A stretch of DNA of 30,846 bases from Bacteroidota bacterium (GCA_947447835.1 CANFLP010000003.1:1-30846); one strand, 5' to 3'; shown: positions 1 through 7,265, numbered from the stretch's first letter. The notes: generated from the sequence alone by a model not told the origin. Numbers and translations: made by a program.

Positions 1-249
1 ACCACTAAGGAAAATGGCAGCTATGAGATAACCATGGAATATGGTAGTTACGCTAATATGGGGTTGCCTAGCAAAATCATATTCGCCTTTAATACAAAGG
101 ATTATAAATTGCCTAATGGTATTACTTTAGAATTTGGTGACGAGGATCCAATCTCCAAGCAAAAGGCCCTAAAAAACAAGAAAGGAAGTATCGAAATTAC
201 CTACACCAATTATATCATCAACAAGGGTGTGCCTAATTCAATGTTTTAG
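1..249 (+). CDS. C-terminal part of an unidentified protein, 5' end outside the window
   Basis: The frame is open from base 1 to the TAA at 247-249, so this is the last 82 residues of a longer protein. The tail alternates charged and hydrophobic residues (for example GSIEITYTNYIIN near the end) and ends in GVPNSMF, which suggests a beta-rich fold. This resembles the C-terminal pattern of DUF4292 / LolA-LolB-like envelope proteins of Bacteroidota, but the fragment is too short for a firm assignment. An internal ATG at 34 gives a 71-residue version, yet the uninterrupted frame upstream makes an upstream start more likely. The following gene lies 36 bases downstream on the same strand. Confidence 0.6.
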   Translation, partial: TTKENGSYEITMEYGSYANMGLPSKIIFAFNTKDYKLPNGITLEFGDEDPISKQKALKNKKGSIEITYTNYIINKGVPNSMF

Positions 250-285
250 TGATAAGATTATAGTTTCAATGTCTTAAATTGCATT

Positions 286-915
286 ATGCGTTTGAGCATC
301 ACCATATTATTTTTTTTGAGCGTCTTTTTTGTAAATGCACAGTCATCCAACTATGAATCGGTGCTTTATGAATCAGTAAGCAAGTTTAATCATATAGATC
401 ATGAAGATCAATATTCAGTTGCATTAAATCAATTTATAGCACTCACTAATTCCTACCCAAATGAGTGGCTCCCTTATTATTACGCAGCCATATTACAAAC
501 CAAAATTGCATTATTGCAAAAAAGGGATATGGATAAATTAGCAGATGCAGCGTTAGTTTGGGTAAACAAATGCAAACAAATTCAAGTTAACGACGAAGTG
601 TTGTGTGCAGAAAGTTTTGCATATACTGTAAAAATGTCGGTGCATCCAACATGGAGATATTTGGCATATCAAGACAGAATAAAAAATCCTTTGCAAAAAG
701 CTAAAATACTTAATCCAAAAAATCCAAGGATCTATGTATTAGAAGCAAATTTAGAATATCATCTACCTAGTGCATTTGGAGGAGGGTGCAATAAAGCAAT
801 GCCTATTGCTAAGCAAGCAGAAAAATTATTACTTCTAGAAAAAGGGAAATGGAAATGTTTGCCAACCTGGGGCTACACATCTATCAAAGAAATACTTGCT
901 ACTTGTAAGTACTAA
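286..915 (+). CDS. Secreted conserved Bacteroidota protein, TPR-like
   Basis: This 209-residue protein starts with a signal peptide (hydrophobic core at residues 4-17, cleavage likely after VNA-Q near 18-19), so it is exported. The mature part is helical and carries landmarks of a conserved Bacteroidota family often labelled TPR-like: EWLPYYYAA near residue 65, NPKNPRIYVLEANLEY near 144-158, then FGGGCNKA and a late PTWG. Repeats are too degenerate to count with confidence. No catalytic motif is visible and the function is unknown. Its stop codon interlocks with that of pdxA on the other strand (shared bases 912-915, CTAA). I saw no clear promoter box upstream. Confidence 0.75.
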   Translation: MRLSITILFFLSVFFVNAQSSNYESVLYESVSKFNHIDHEDQYSVALNQFIALTNSYPNEWLPYYYAAILQTKIALLQKRDMDKLADAALVWVNKCKQIQVNDEVLCAESFAYTVKMSVHPTWRYLAYQDRIKNPLQKAKILNPKNPRIYVLEANLEYHLPSAFGGGCNKAMPIAKQAEKLLLLEKGKWKCLPTWGYTSIKEILATCKY

Positions 916-2009
916 TAACTGCCTTCTAGTCTTTCATCCACCGCATTCGCTAACATGCGCGCGCTAATCTTCTTTAATGGATTTAAGCGCATATCACGAT
1001 ATCCTTGACGTGCATGTATAATTCTCACACATTCAAATATGGCTGCAGTAAATGACGCAGCATCAGCTTTGTTTTTACCTGCAATATCAAATGCAGTTCC
1101 ATGATCTGGACTCGTTCTTACAATGGGTAAGCCAGCTGTGAAGTTAACGCCTTCGCCAAATGCCAATGATTTGAAAGGAATTAAACCTTGATCATGATAC
1201 ATAGCTAAAACACCATCAAATTTTTCATGTGCACCTCTAGCAAAAAATGCATCAGCCGAATAAGGGCCATAAACCAGCATTTGATTTTTACTTTCTTTTA
1301 CAGCAGGACGAATTATTTCAATTTCTTCTTTACCAATTAATCCTTCATCACCAGCATGTGGATTTAAGGCTAGTACAGCAATACGTGGTTTGTCAACACC
1401 AAAATCCTTTTGTAAACTGCTATGTAGGATTTGCAATTTTTGTTTGATCTTATCTTTTGTAATATGTTTTGCAATATCCTGTACCGTTACGTGTTCGGTA
1501 ACCAATGCCATTCTTAAATTATCTGCCACTAAAAGCATTAGATTTTCGGTATTGCCAAATGCATGTTGTAAGTATGGTGTGTGTCCGCTAAAATTAAATT
1601 CAGGAGATTGAATATTTTTTTTGTGAATTGGAGCGGTTACAAGGCCGTCAATTTTTTTATCTTTTAATGCCGCTACCGCTTGCTGTAATGAAATGAATGC
1701 ATATTTACCACCTTCCTCAGTCAATTCGCCTGGGGTAATATTTACGTCTTCCTCCCAGCTATGAATCAGGTTCACTTGCTTAGGATTAATTTTAGATAAA
1801 TCGGGGATAGAGGAAAAATTCAATGCAAATTCAGGGCTTAGTTTTTTATAGAAATTAAGGCTCTTATTACTTGCAAAAATTACAGGAACCATAAAATCCA
1901 AAACGCGACTGTCTGACAGCGATTTAATGATTAATTCCATGCCTACGCCGTTTAAATCGCCACAGCTAAAGCCTATTATTGGTTTTCTGATGTCCTGGTT
2001 CATATCCAT
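912..2009 (-). CDS. pdxA: 4-hydroxythreonine-4-phosphate dehydrogenase PdxA
   Basis: PdxA oxidises 4-phosphooxy-L-threonine with NAD+ in the DXP-dependent branch of pyridoxal phosphate synthesis. Family motifs are present: GDLNGVGMELI near the N-terminus, the metal-ligand segments SGHTPYLQ and YHDQGLIPFKSLAF, NPHAGDEGLIG, and RTSPDHGTAFDIAG. With the start used here the protein is 365 residues, a normal length. The open frame continues upstream to 2147, but that would run through the divergent rsmA start, and the extra residues do not look like PdxA. ATGs at 2009 and 2003 (MDMNQD or MNQD) are both possible. A -7-like box lies at 2022-2029 on this strand. The pdxA-rsmA linkage known from Enterobacteria is kept here, but the two genes face away from each other. 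Confidence 0.95.
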   Translation of the reverse strand: MDMNQDIRKPIIGFSCGDLNGVGMELIIKSLSDSRVLDFMVPVIFASNKSLNFYKKLSPEFALNFSSIPDLSKINPKQVNLIHSWEEDVNITPGELTEEGGKYAFISLQQAVAALKDKKIDGLVTAPIHKKNIQSPEFNFSGHTPYLQHAFGNTENLMLLVADNLRMALVTEHVTVQDIAKHITKDKIKQKLQILHSSLQKDFGVDKPRIAVLALNPHAGDEGLIGKEEIEIIRPAVKESKNQMLVYGPYSADAFFARGAHEKFDGVLAMYHDQGLIPFKSLAFGEGVNFTAGLPIVRTSPDHGTAFDIAGKNKADAASFTAAIFECVRIIHARQGYRDMRLNPLKKISARMLANAVDERLEGSY

Positions 2010-2021
2010 TTGATTAGGCTG

Positions 2022-2029
2022 TAAAAGTA
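2022..2029 (-). promoter_or_regulatory. Putative -7 box of pdxA
   Basis: On the minus strand this reads TACTTTTA, matching the Bacteroidota -7 consensus TAnnTTTG except for the last base. It ends 12 bases before the ATG at 2009, which would give a leader of about 6-8 bases. No TTG is seen at the expected -33 distance. Confidence 0.4.
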
Positions 2030-2041
2030 CGCACAAAAACC

Positions 2042-2049
2042 TAACTTTG
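2042..2049 (+). promoter_or_regulatory. Putative -7 box of rsmA, leaderless geometry
   Basis: TAACTTTG is an exact match to TAnnTTTG. Only four bases separate it from the rsmA ATG at 2054. In Bacteroidota the transcription start normally lies about 5-7 bases after the box, so the transcript would begin at or just inside the start codon. The nearest upstream TTG (2010-2012) is too far away to be a regular -33 element. Confidence 0.45.
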
Positions 2050-2053
2050 CTAC

Positions 2054-2818
2054 ATGCAGTATACGCTAAAAAAGTCCCTAGGACAGCACTTCTTGACCGA
2101 TAAGACCGTTTGTGAAAAAATACAAGCGGTATTGATTGAAAATCCAATGGATAGGCTTGTGGAAGTTGGGCCAGGTGCAGGTGCTTTAACAGAGTATATT
2201 TATAAGTTACCAGCTAAGGAATTCAAGGCAATTGAGTTGGATACAGAGAAGGTTAATTATTTACATCATACTTTCCCAGAGTTAATAGGGAAATTAATTA
2301 ACGAAGATTTTTTAGAGACGCAAATGCCATTTGACCAGCCCTTTACCTTGGTAGGAAATTTCCCTTATAATATTTCGACACAAATTGTTTTTAAAGTGTT
2401 GGAATGGAAGGAAAATGTGCCAATGATGATGGGGATGTTTCAAAAAGAAGTTGCAGAAAGAATTGCTGCAAAACCACATTCAAAAGCCTACGGAATATTA
2501 AGTGTGTTAGCACAAGCATTTTATGATGTGACTTATTTATTTGATGTACCACCAAGTGCTTTTAATCCGCCACCCAAGGTAGATAGCGGTGTTATTATTT
2601 TTAAGCGTAAAGAAAAATTTCCAGAAATGGCTTCTGAAAAAAGTTTTTATCATATTGTAAAAATGGCATTCGGACAACGTCGAAAAATGTTGCGCAATCC
2701 ATTAAAGCCGTATTTTACAACTGCTCAATTGGAAGACCCTATCTTTACAAAACGTGCCGAAAACCTTACCTACGAGGACTATGCGGCCCTTACTTTTAAA
2801 ATGCATAATGATAAATAA
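2054..2818 (+). CDS. rsmA: 16S rRNA (A1518/A1519-N6,N6) dimethyltransferase RsmA (KsgA)
   Basis: RsmA dimethylates two adjacent adenosines in the 3' hairpin of 16S rRNA during late 30S assembly, using S-adenosylmethionine. The 254-residue sequence has the family signature KSLGQHFL at the N-terminus, the SAM loop VEVGPGAGALT near residue 40, the acidic EL at the end of strand 2, and the catalytic motif GNFPYNIST (family NLPYNIS). The C-terminal domain has the usual FGQRRKMLRN. The start is the first ATG after a -7 box and fits the family N-terminus. The downstream dehydrogenase begins right after its stop (TAA at 2816-2818, ATG at 2820), so the two are probably cotranscribed. Confidence 0.97.
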   Translation: MQYTLKKSLGQHFLTDKTVCEKIQAVLIENPMDRLVEVGPGAGALTEYIYKLPAKEFKAIELDTEKVNYLHHTFPELIGKLINEDFLETQMPFDQPFTLVGNFPYNISTQIVFKVLEWKENVPMMMGMFQKEVAERIAAKPHSKAYGILSVLAQAFYDVTYLFDVPPSAFNPPPKVDSGVIIFKRKEKFPEMASEKSFYHIVKMAFGQRRKMLRNPLKPYFTTAQLEDPIFTKRAENLTYEDYAALTFKMHNDK

Positions 2819-2819
2819 G

Positions 2820-3749
2820 ATGGCTTCTAAAGTTATTATAACAGCACCGGTGCATTCATTTTTAGTGGATACCTTACAAGCAAAGGGCTTTGAAATTATC
2901 TATGAACCTGCTATTAGCTATGAAGCCTTGTCTACTATCATTTCACAGGCAACGGGTTTAATTGTAACAACAAGATTAAAAATTGATGCCGCCATTTTAG
3001 ATAAAGCAACGCAGTTAAAATGGATTGGCCGACTTGGAAGTGGAATGGAATTAATTGATGTGGACTATGCCAATACAAAAGGTATTCAATGTGTAAGTAG
3101 TCCGGAAGGGAACTGCACTACTGTTGGAGAACATACATTAGGGTTAGTGTTGAGTTTAATGAATCGTATTCAGGCTGCACATATTGAAGTTAAAAATGGG
3201 CAATGGATACGAGATGCAAATAGGGCAGACGAGCTTACTGGAAAGACGGTGGGTATTATTGGGTTAGGCAATACAGGGAGTGCTTTTGCTAAGGTGTTAC
3301 AAGGATTTAACGTGAAGATATTGGCACATGATATTTACAAAACTAACTTTGACACCGATCAAATAAAGGCTGCAAGCCTGCAGCAAATTCAAGAGGAAGC
3401 ACATGTAATTAGCCTTCACTTACCCTTGACCGATTTGACTTTTCATTATGCTAATGAAGCATTTTTTAGTGCGTGTAAGCAAAAGCCCTATTTTATAAGT
3501 ACCTGCCGAGGTCAGGTAACCGATTCGGAAGCCGTTTTAAAAGCCCTTCAAAATCAATTGGTTAGAGGAGTTGGCCTGGATGTATTGGAAAACGAGCAAC
3601 TTGCCAATTACAGTGCATCTGAAAAGGCCCAATTGGATGCCTTATTAGCCTTCCCTAATTGCCTCTTAACCCCACATATTGCAGGTTATAGCCACGAAGC
3701 TTACTATAAAATGGCAAAAGTCGTATTAGAAAAATTAGCCATTATTTGA
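2820..3749 (+). CDS. D-isomer-specific 2-hydroxyacid dehydrogenase (phosphoglycerate dehydrogenase-like)
   Basis: This is a cytoplasmic NAD-dependent oxidoreductase of the D-2-hydroxyacid dehydrogenase family. With the ATG at 2820 it has 309 residues. Visible features are the Rossmann loop GIIGLGNTGSAFA in the middle, catalytic Arg in STCRGQV, catalytic Glu in GLDVLENEQ, and catalytic His in TPHIAGYSHE. No C-terminal ACT domain is present, so it is a short-form enzyme. SerA-like 3-phosphoglycerate oxidation is possible, but the substrate cannot be read from sequence. An ATG at 2808 would overlap the end of rsmA; I prefer 2820, one base after the rsmA stop. It lies downstream of rsmA and upstream of greA. 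Confidence 0.85.
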   Translation: MASKVIITAPVHSFLVDTLQAKGFEIIYEPAISYEALSTIISQATGLIVTTRLKIDAAILDKATQLKWIGRLGSGMELIDVDYANTKGIQCVSSPEGNCTTVGEHTLGLVLSLMNRIQAAHIEVKNGQWIRDANRADELTGKTVGIIGLGNTGSAFAKVLQGFNVKILAHDIYKTNFDTDQIKAASLQQIQEEAHVISLHLPLTDLTFHYANEAFFSACKQKPYFISTCRGQVTDSEAVLKALQNQLVRGVGLDVLENEQLANYSASEKAQLDALLAFPNCLLTPHIAGYSHEAYYKMAKVVLEKLAII

Positions 3750-3782
3750 CCTTAAGATAGCCATAGTTTGGCCCTAAATTGA

Positions 3783-3790
3783 TATCTTTG
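3783..3790 (+). promoter_or_regulatory. Putative -7 box of greA, upstream of a terminator hairpin
   Basis: TATCTTTG matches TAnnTTTG exactly. A start 5-7 bases downstream (about 3795-3797) would place the 5' end of the RNA immediately before the hairpin at 3798-3821. I found no second matching box between the hairpin and the greA ATG at 3848. No properly spaced TTG is seen. Confidence 0.45.
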
Positions 3791-3797
3791 TATACTG

Positions 3798-3831
3798 CAA
3801 CGCTACAACTATGTGGCGTTGTATTTTTTTT
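3798..3831 (+). terminator. Intrinsic terminator-type hairpin in the greA leader
   Basis: A 10-bp stem pairs 3798-3807 (CAACGCTACA) with 3812-3821 (TGTGGCGTTG) around a four-base loop, with one G-U pair. It is followed by TA and eight T residues at 3824-3831, the form of a plus-strand Rho-independent terminator. It lies 48 bases after the dehydrogenase stop and 16 bases before the greA start. It could end the rsmA-dehydrogenase transcript, attenuate greA, or both. There is no A-tract on the 5' side, so it would act only in the plus direction. Confidence 0.7.
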
Positions 3832-3847
3832 ATACAAATCAAAGGAC

Positions 3848-4324
3848 ATGAGTGAAACAAATGTTTATGTAACGCAGGAGACTTTTGATAAGATGCGTGA
3901 AGAATTACAGAAATTAAAATCTGTTGATCGTCCAGCAGCCTCAAGAGCTATTGGAGAAGCAAGAGAAAAAGGAGATTTGAAAGAGAATGCCGAATATGAT
4001 GCTGCCAAAGAAGCACAAGGCATGTTGGAATCTAAAATCAAACAATTGGAAGCAGCTATTTCAAATGCTAAGATTGTAGATACTAAAACGATTGATACCA
4101 GTAAGGTTACCATATTAACTAAAGTAACTATTACGAATCAAGCTACTAAAAAGACAATCACTTATCAATTGGTTGGTGAAAAAGAAGCCGATTTAAAAGC
4201 TGGCAAAATTTCTGCCTCTTCTCCAATAGGGAAAGGATTGATAGGTAAAAAAGTAGGAGAAATTGCCGAAGTGCAAGCGCCTAATGGTGTTATGAATTTC
4301 AAAATAGAGAACATTACTATTTAG
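3848..4324 (+). CDS. greA: Transcription elongation factor GreA
   Basis: GreA rescues backtracked RNA polymerase by stimulating cleavage of the nascent RNA through the secondary channel. The 158-residue length equals the family norm. The N-terminal coiled coil is clear (about residues 10-75, including the conserved REKGDLKENAEYDAAKEAQG, which holds the acidic tip residues), and the C-terminal FKBP-like domain ends with the usual SPIGKGLIGKKVGE. The frame is open upstream to 3779, but the ATG at 3848 gives the canonical N-terminus and avoids the leader hairpin. It is followed by a HIT gene after eight bases, probably one operon. Confidence 0.97.
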   Translation: MSETNVYVTQETFDKMREELQKLKSVDRPAASRAIGEAREKGDLKENAEYDAAKEAQGMLESKIKQLEAAISNAKIVDTKTIDTSKVTILTKVTITNQATKKTITYQLVGEKEADLKAGKISASSPIGKGLIGKKVGEIAEVQAPNGVMNFKIENITI

Positions 4325-4332
4325 TATTTGAT

Positions 4333-4722
4333 ATGACTATCTTTTCAAAAATCATAAAGGGTGAAATACCTTCTTATAAAATTGCCGAGTCTGATAAGTT
4401 TTATGCTTTTTTAGACATTTTCCCTTTACAAAAAGGGCATACTTTGGTGGTCCCTAAAATTGAAATAGATAAAATATTTGATGTGCCAGATGATTATTTA
4501 AAGGAGCTTATGGAATTTACAAAACCCATAGCAAAGGCTATAGAGGCGAGCTTCCCGTGCAATAGAGTTAGTATGTTGACAGTTGGACTTGAAGTGCCAC
4601 ATGCACACCTGCATTTAATTCCTATTAATGCTGCAGATGATATCAACTTTGCCAATCCCAAACTTCAATTGACAGCTGAGGAGTTTAAGCAGATTCAGGA
4701 GTTGATAATTGAAAATCTATAA
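4333..4722 (+). CDS. HIT family nucleotide hydrolase
   Basis: This 129-residue protein belongs to the histidine-triad superfamily (HINT branch), cytoplasmic enzymes that hydrolyse nucleoside phosphoramidates or related adenylates. The opening IFSKIIKGEIPSYKI, the central FPLQKGHTLVVPK and the triad HAHLHLIP near residues 90-97 are all typical, and the length is usual. It follows greA by eight bases on the same strand, a pairing common in Bacteroidota. The biological substrate is not predictable. Confidence 0.93.
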   Translation: MTIFSKIIKGEIPSYKIAESDKFYAFLDIFPLQKGHTLVVPKIEIDKIFDVPDDYLKELMEFTKPIAKAIEASFPCNRVSMLTVGLEVPHAHLHLIPINAADDINFANPKLQLTAEEFKQIQELIIENL

Positions 4723-4792
4723 TACTAGTAAAAGTATTGATCATTATTTGAATCGAGCTTTAGAAGCGCAATTAGAGCGATACGAAAGCTAG
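4709..4792 (+). CDS. Possible 27-residue ORF between the HIT gene and ruvC
   Basis: In the frame +1 relative to the HIT gene, a TTG at 4709 opens a 27-codon frame ending with TAG at 4790-4792. It encodes a helix-prone, charged peptide whose C-terminal half includes YLNRALEAQLERYES. It overlaps the last codons of the HIT gene. It fills most of the gap before ruvC and looks more protein-like than typical intergenic DNA, but it has no ATG, is very short and resembles nothing I know. It may be a gene remnant or chance. Confidence 0.15.
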   Translation: MKIYNTSKSIDHYLNRALEAQLERYES

Positions 4793-4808
4793 TGATGAAT
4801 GTGATCCA

Positions 4809-5399
4809 CTATTTGGTCTTCACTCTTCCTGGATTATTGGCTACGAAGGACTCCCAGCCATTTGATTTTTTTGCCGTCTTAGATCCTTTACCCGTTTTAG
4901 CAATAGTAGGTAATACTGGTCCGCTCATTTGGTACCAATGACATAGTGCCACGCCTAATGCATCGGTAGCATCAAAGTACTTAGGTTGTTTTTGAATAGA
5001 TAAAATTTGCGCTAACATTTTCCAAACCATATCTTTATCGGCATTCCCGTTTCCAGTAATGGATTGCTTTACTTTTTTAGGTGCATATTCGGTAACTGGT
5101 AATTCATAATGCATAGCAGCTGCAATGGCAACACCTTGTGCACGGCCAAGCTTTAGCATGCTTTGTACATTTTTGCCAAAAAATGGTGCCTCAATAGCAA
5201 AGTCTGTTGGCTTATGAATTTTAATCAGCTCAATTATCTTGGCATGAATTAATTGAAGCCTTGCGTAAATATCTTTTTCCTTTGTCAGTTTTAAAACATC
5301 CATTTCAATTAAGCTGGGCTTGCTTCCGCCCTTTAATAGCGCATAGCCTAAAATTTGTGTACCTGGGTCAATTCCTAAAATTATGGGGGCCTTACTCAT
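4809..5399 (-). CDS. ruvC: Crossover junction endodeoxyribonuclease RuvC
   Basis: RuvC resolves Holliday junctions by paired cuts, working with RuvAB. With the start MSKAPIIL the protein has 196 residues. The four catalytic acids of the RNase H-like fold are visible: D11 in GIDPG, E70 in FAIEAPFF, and D143 and D146 in FDATDALGVALCH. A Lys-rich tail after residue about 170 extends beyond the E. coli protein, as is usual in Bacteroidota. The frame extends eight residues upstream (start 5423), but a -7-like box directly before 5399 argues for the shorter form. ruvB is at 16621, so the ruv genes are unlinked. Confidence 0.95.
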   Translation of the reverse strand: MSKAPIILGIDPGTQILGYALLKGGSKPSLIEMDVLKLTKEKDIYARLQLIHAKIIELIKIHKPTDFAIEAPFFGKNVQSMLKLGRAQGVAIAAAMHYELPVTEYAPKKVKQSITGNGNADKDMVWKMLAQILSIQKQPKYFDATDALGVALCHWYQMSGPVLPTIAKTGKGSKTAKKSNGWESFVANNPGRVKTK

Positions 5400-5405
5400 G
5401 TAGAA

Positions 5406-5413
5406 TAAAGTTA
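5406..5413 (-). promoter_or_regulatory. Putative -7 box of ruvC, leaderless geometry
   Basis: The minus strand reads TAACTTTA, a TAnnTTTG match except for the last base, followed by six bases and then the ruvC ATG. The predicted transcription start falls on the start codon. It would lie inside the coding sequence if the longer 5423 start were used, which supports the 5399 start. Confidence 0.35.
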
Positions 5414-5446
5414 CAGATATCATATCAAATTGCGAACTTTGATCCT

Positions 5447-6388
5447 ATGTTTAAAAGCGCTATGGAGGCAGTTATATCAATTGGGAAGAAAAGCATTGGG
5501 CTTTTATTGTTTGTAGTCTGCAGCATTGCCATTTATGATAAAGTATTAGTAAATGAAAATTGGTCGCAGTATTTTTCAATGATACGAGGACAATTATTTT
5601 CTTTACCAAGCTACCAATGGCTAGTGCTCTTGTTATTAATGTGCTGCAACTTTTTTATTGAGTCTATTAAATGGAAAATTGTAGTTGGTGCTACTAATCC
5701 AATTTCGTTATTAACATCTATAAAAAGTGTATTTGTAGGTCAGACCTTTGCATTTTTTACTCCTAATAGAATTGGTGAATATGCAGGCAGAATCTTGTTT
5801 TTGGATGCTGGCAATAAGTTAATGGGCATGGCTCAATTGGGATGGGCTTCTTATGCGCAATTAGTAATTACTATTTGTTTAGGAGCCATTGCTTTTGCAT
5901 TGAATATATCATTGTATCCATGGGCAGATGGTCCCTGGCTCATTGGCGTAAAGTTATTGAGTCCATTCATTTCCATAATAGCCATTTTTATATTCTTTTA
6001 CAAAAGAGATTGGACGGGAAGGATGTCTTTCTTAAATAGAATGCAAATTCAACCAGCTGTAAAGTGGAGCATGTTAGGGCTATCCTTTTTAAGGTATTTT
6101 ATTTTCATGTTGCAATATGTTTGGGTGGCCAATATGTTAAAAATGAATATTGAAATATTACCATTGGTTTTGTCTGTTTCAATTTTGTTTTTGTGCTTGA
6201 GTATTTTGCCAACCATTAGTATTACTGAACTAGTTGTTCGAGGACAGTTATTATTAATGATATTAGCACCCTTTTACGCTGATAAAATCATGATTATATC
6301 ACTTTCTTCTTTTATTTGGGGTATTAATTTCCTAGTTCCGTCCATTATTGGAACATTCTTATTGTTGGGCTATCGATTAAATCGATAA
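5447..6388 (+). CDS. Polytopic membrane protein, lysylphosphatidylglycerol synthase TM / flippase-like family
   Basis: This 313-residue inner-membrane protein has about seven to eight hydrophobic segments and no soluble domain. The motif TPNRIGEYAGR near residue 107 matches the P-x-R-x-GE-x-x-R hallmark of the LPG synthase membrane domain / UPF0104 (AglD-like) family, which is linked to lipid transfer or flipping. No C-terminal aminoacyl-transferase domain is present, so it is not MprF. The frame extends upstream to 5261 antisense to ruvC; I take the ATG at 5447 because MFKSAMEAV leads directly into the first membrane helix. The DUF3108 gene starts 12 bases after its stop. Substrate unknown. 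Confidence 0.8.
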   Translation: MFKSAMEAVISIGKKSIGLLLFVVCSIAIYDKVLVNENWSQYFSMIRGQLFSLPSYQWLVLLLLMCCNFFIESIKWKIVVGATNPISLLTSIKSVFVGQTFAFFTPNRIGEYAGRILFLDAGNKLMGMAQLGWASYAQLVITICLGAIAFALNISLYPWADGPWLIGVKLLSPFISIIAIFIFFYKRDWTGRMSFLNRMQIQPAVKWSMLGLSFLRYFIFMLQYVWVANMLKMNIEILPLVLSVSILFLCLSILPTISITELVVRGQLLLMILAPFYADKIMIISLSSFIWGINFLVPSIIGTFLLLGYRLNR

Positions 6389-6393
6389 TTTTG
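6365..6393 (+). promoter_or_regulatory. Putative promoter of the DUF3108 gene with a palindromic spacer
   Basis: TTG at 6365-6367 is followed after 18 bases by TAATTTTG at 6386-6393, fitting both the -33 and -7 elements of Bacteroidota. The box overlaps the TAA stop of the upstream gene. Within the spacer lies a perfect inverted repeat, TATCGAT (6371-6377) and ATCGATA (6381-6387), separated by three bases, which could be an operator. It is also coding sequence (the last codons of the upstream gene), so chance is possible. Confidence 0.45.
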
Positions 6394-6400
6394 TAGTTAA

Positions 6401-7231
6401 ATGCCCCCAATTAGTATGCACGCATTATTTATATATTTTTTGTTACCCATCTTAAATTTTTTCTCGTCGGCTGATACCGGAATCTGTAATCAACCTAATA
6501 CGTCATTTAGTAACGGAGAGAAAATACATTACACTATTTACTATAATGTAATTGGATTATACGTAAATGCAGGTAAGGCAGATTTCACAACACAAGCAAG
6601 CAGTTGGAATGGTTCAGACGTATATACTTTTACAGCCACCGGAAAATCTAATATGAAGTATGATTGGATTTTTAAAGTGAGAGATAAGTATGAAAGCATT
6701 GTTGATAGTAAAACTTTATTGCCTTATCAATTTACTAGACAAATAAATGAGGGTGGGTTTCATCAGACTGAAACACTCATGTTTAATCAAAAGGGAAAGA
6801 CAGTGACTACCTCTACTACTGCTGGTGTTTTTAAGACGGCTGATTGTACGTATGATGTTATTAGTGCGATTTATGCAGCCCGCAATATTAATTATGCGAA
6901 CTGTCAAATGAATGATAAAATTTATCTTAACTTTTTTTTGGATAAGGAATTGTATCCCTCCTATTTTAAATACTTAGGTAGAGATGTTATTACTACTCGT
7001 TTTGGGAAATTTAAAGTAATCAAACTGGCGCCGTTATTGGTTAAAGGGGCTGTTTTTAATGGTGGCGAAAAAATGGTTGTTTGGGTAACTGACGACGAGA
7101 ATCATATTCCAGTGAGAATCGAAACACCCATTATTGTTGGAAGTATTAAAGTAGACATGGTAGGTTATGAAAACCTAAGACATCCTTTGAATTCACTTGT
7201 CGAATTAATAAACGTAGACAATACTAAATAG
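6401..7231 (+). CDS. DUF3108 domain protein, secreted
   Basis: The 276-residue protein starts with a hydrophobic signal segment (residues 6-23, MHALFIYFLLPILNFFSSAD), so it is exported or lipid-anchored. The mature part shows the DUF3108 pattern: GEKIHYTIYYNVIGLYVNAGKADF near residue 39, then YDWIFKVRDKYES, FTRQINEGGFHQ, a conserved DCTYDVISAIYAARNI, and a C-terminal VWVTDDENHIPVRIETPIIVGSIKVDM. The family is predicted to form a beta-barrel-like periplasmic fold; its function is unknown. An alternative start at 6416 would begin directly at the signal peptide. It lies just downstream of a lipid flippase-like gene, so an envelope-lipid role is possible but is only inference. Confidence 0.85.
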   Translation: MPPISMHALFIYFLLPILNFFSSADTGICNQPNTSFSNGEKIHYTIYYNVIGLYVNAGKADFTTQASSWNGSDVYTFTATGKSNMKYDWIFKVRDKYESIVDSKTLLPYQFTRQINEGGFHQTETLMFNQKGKTVTTSTTAGVFKTADCTYDVISAIYAARNINYANCQMNDKIYLNFFLDKELYPSYFKYLGRDVITTRFGKFKVIKLAPLLVKGAVFNGGEKMVVWVTDDENHIPVRIETPIIVGSIKVDMVGYENLRHPLNSLVELINVDNTK

Positions 7232-7265
7232 ATTGCGTTTAATGTTGAAGCAATTACGCGCTAGG

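Noticed and set aside
7232..7265. Short complementary segments (ATTGC and GCAAT) between the DUF3108 and MBL genes as a possible terminator.
   Set aside because: The stem is only five bp with a long loop and no T-run, and alternative pairings are equally weak.
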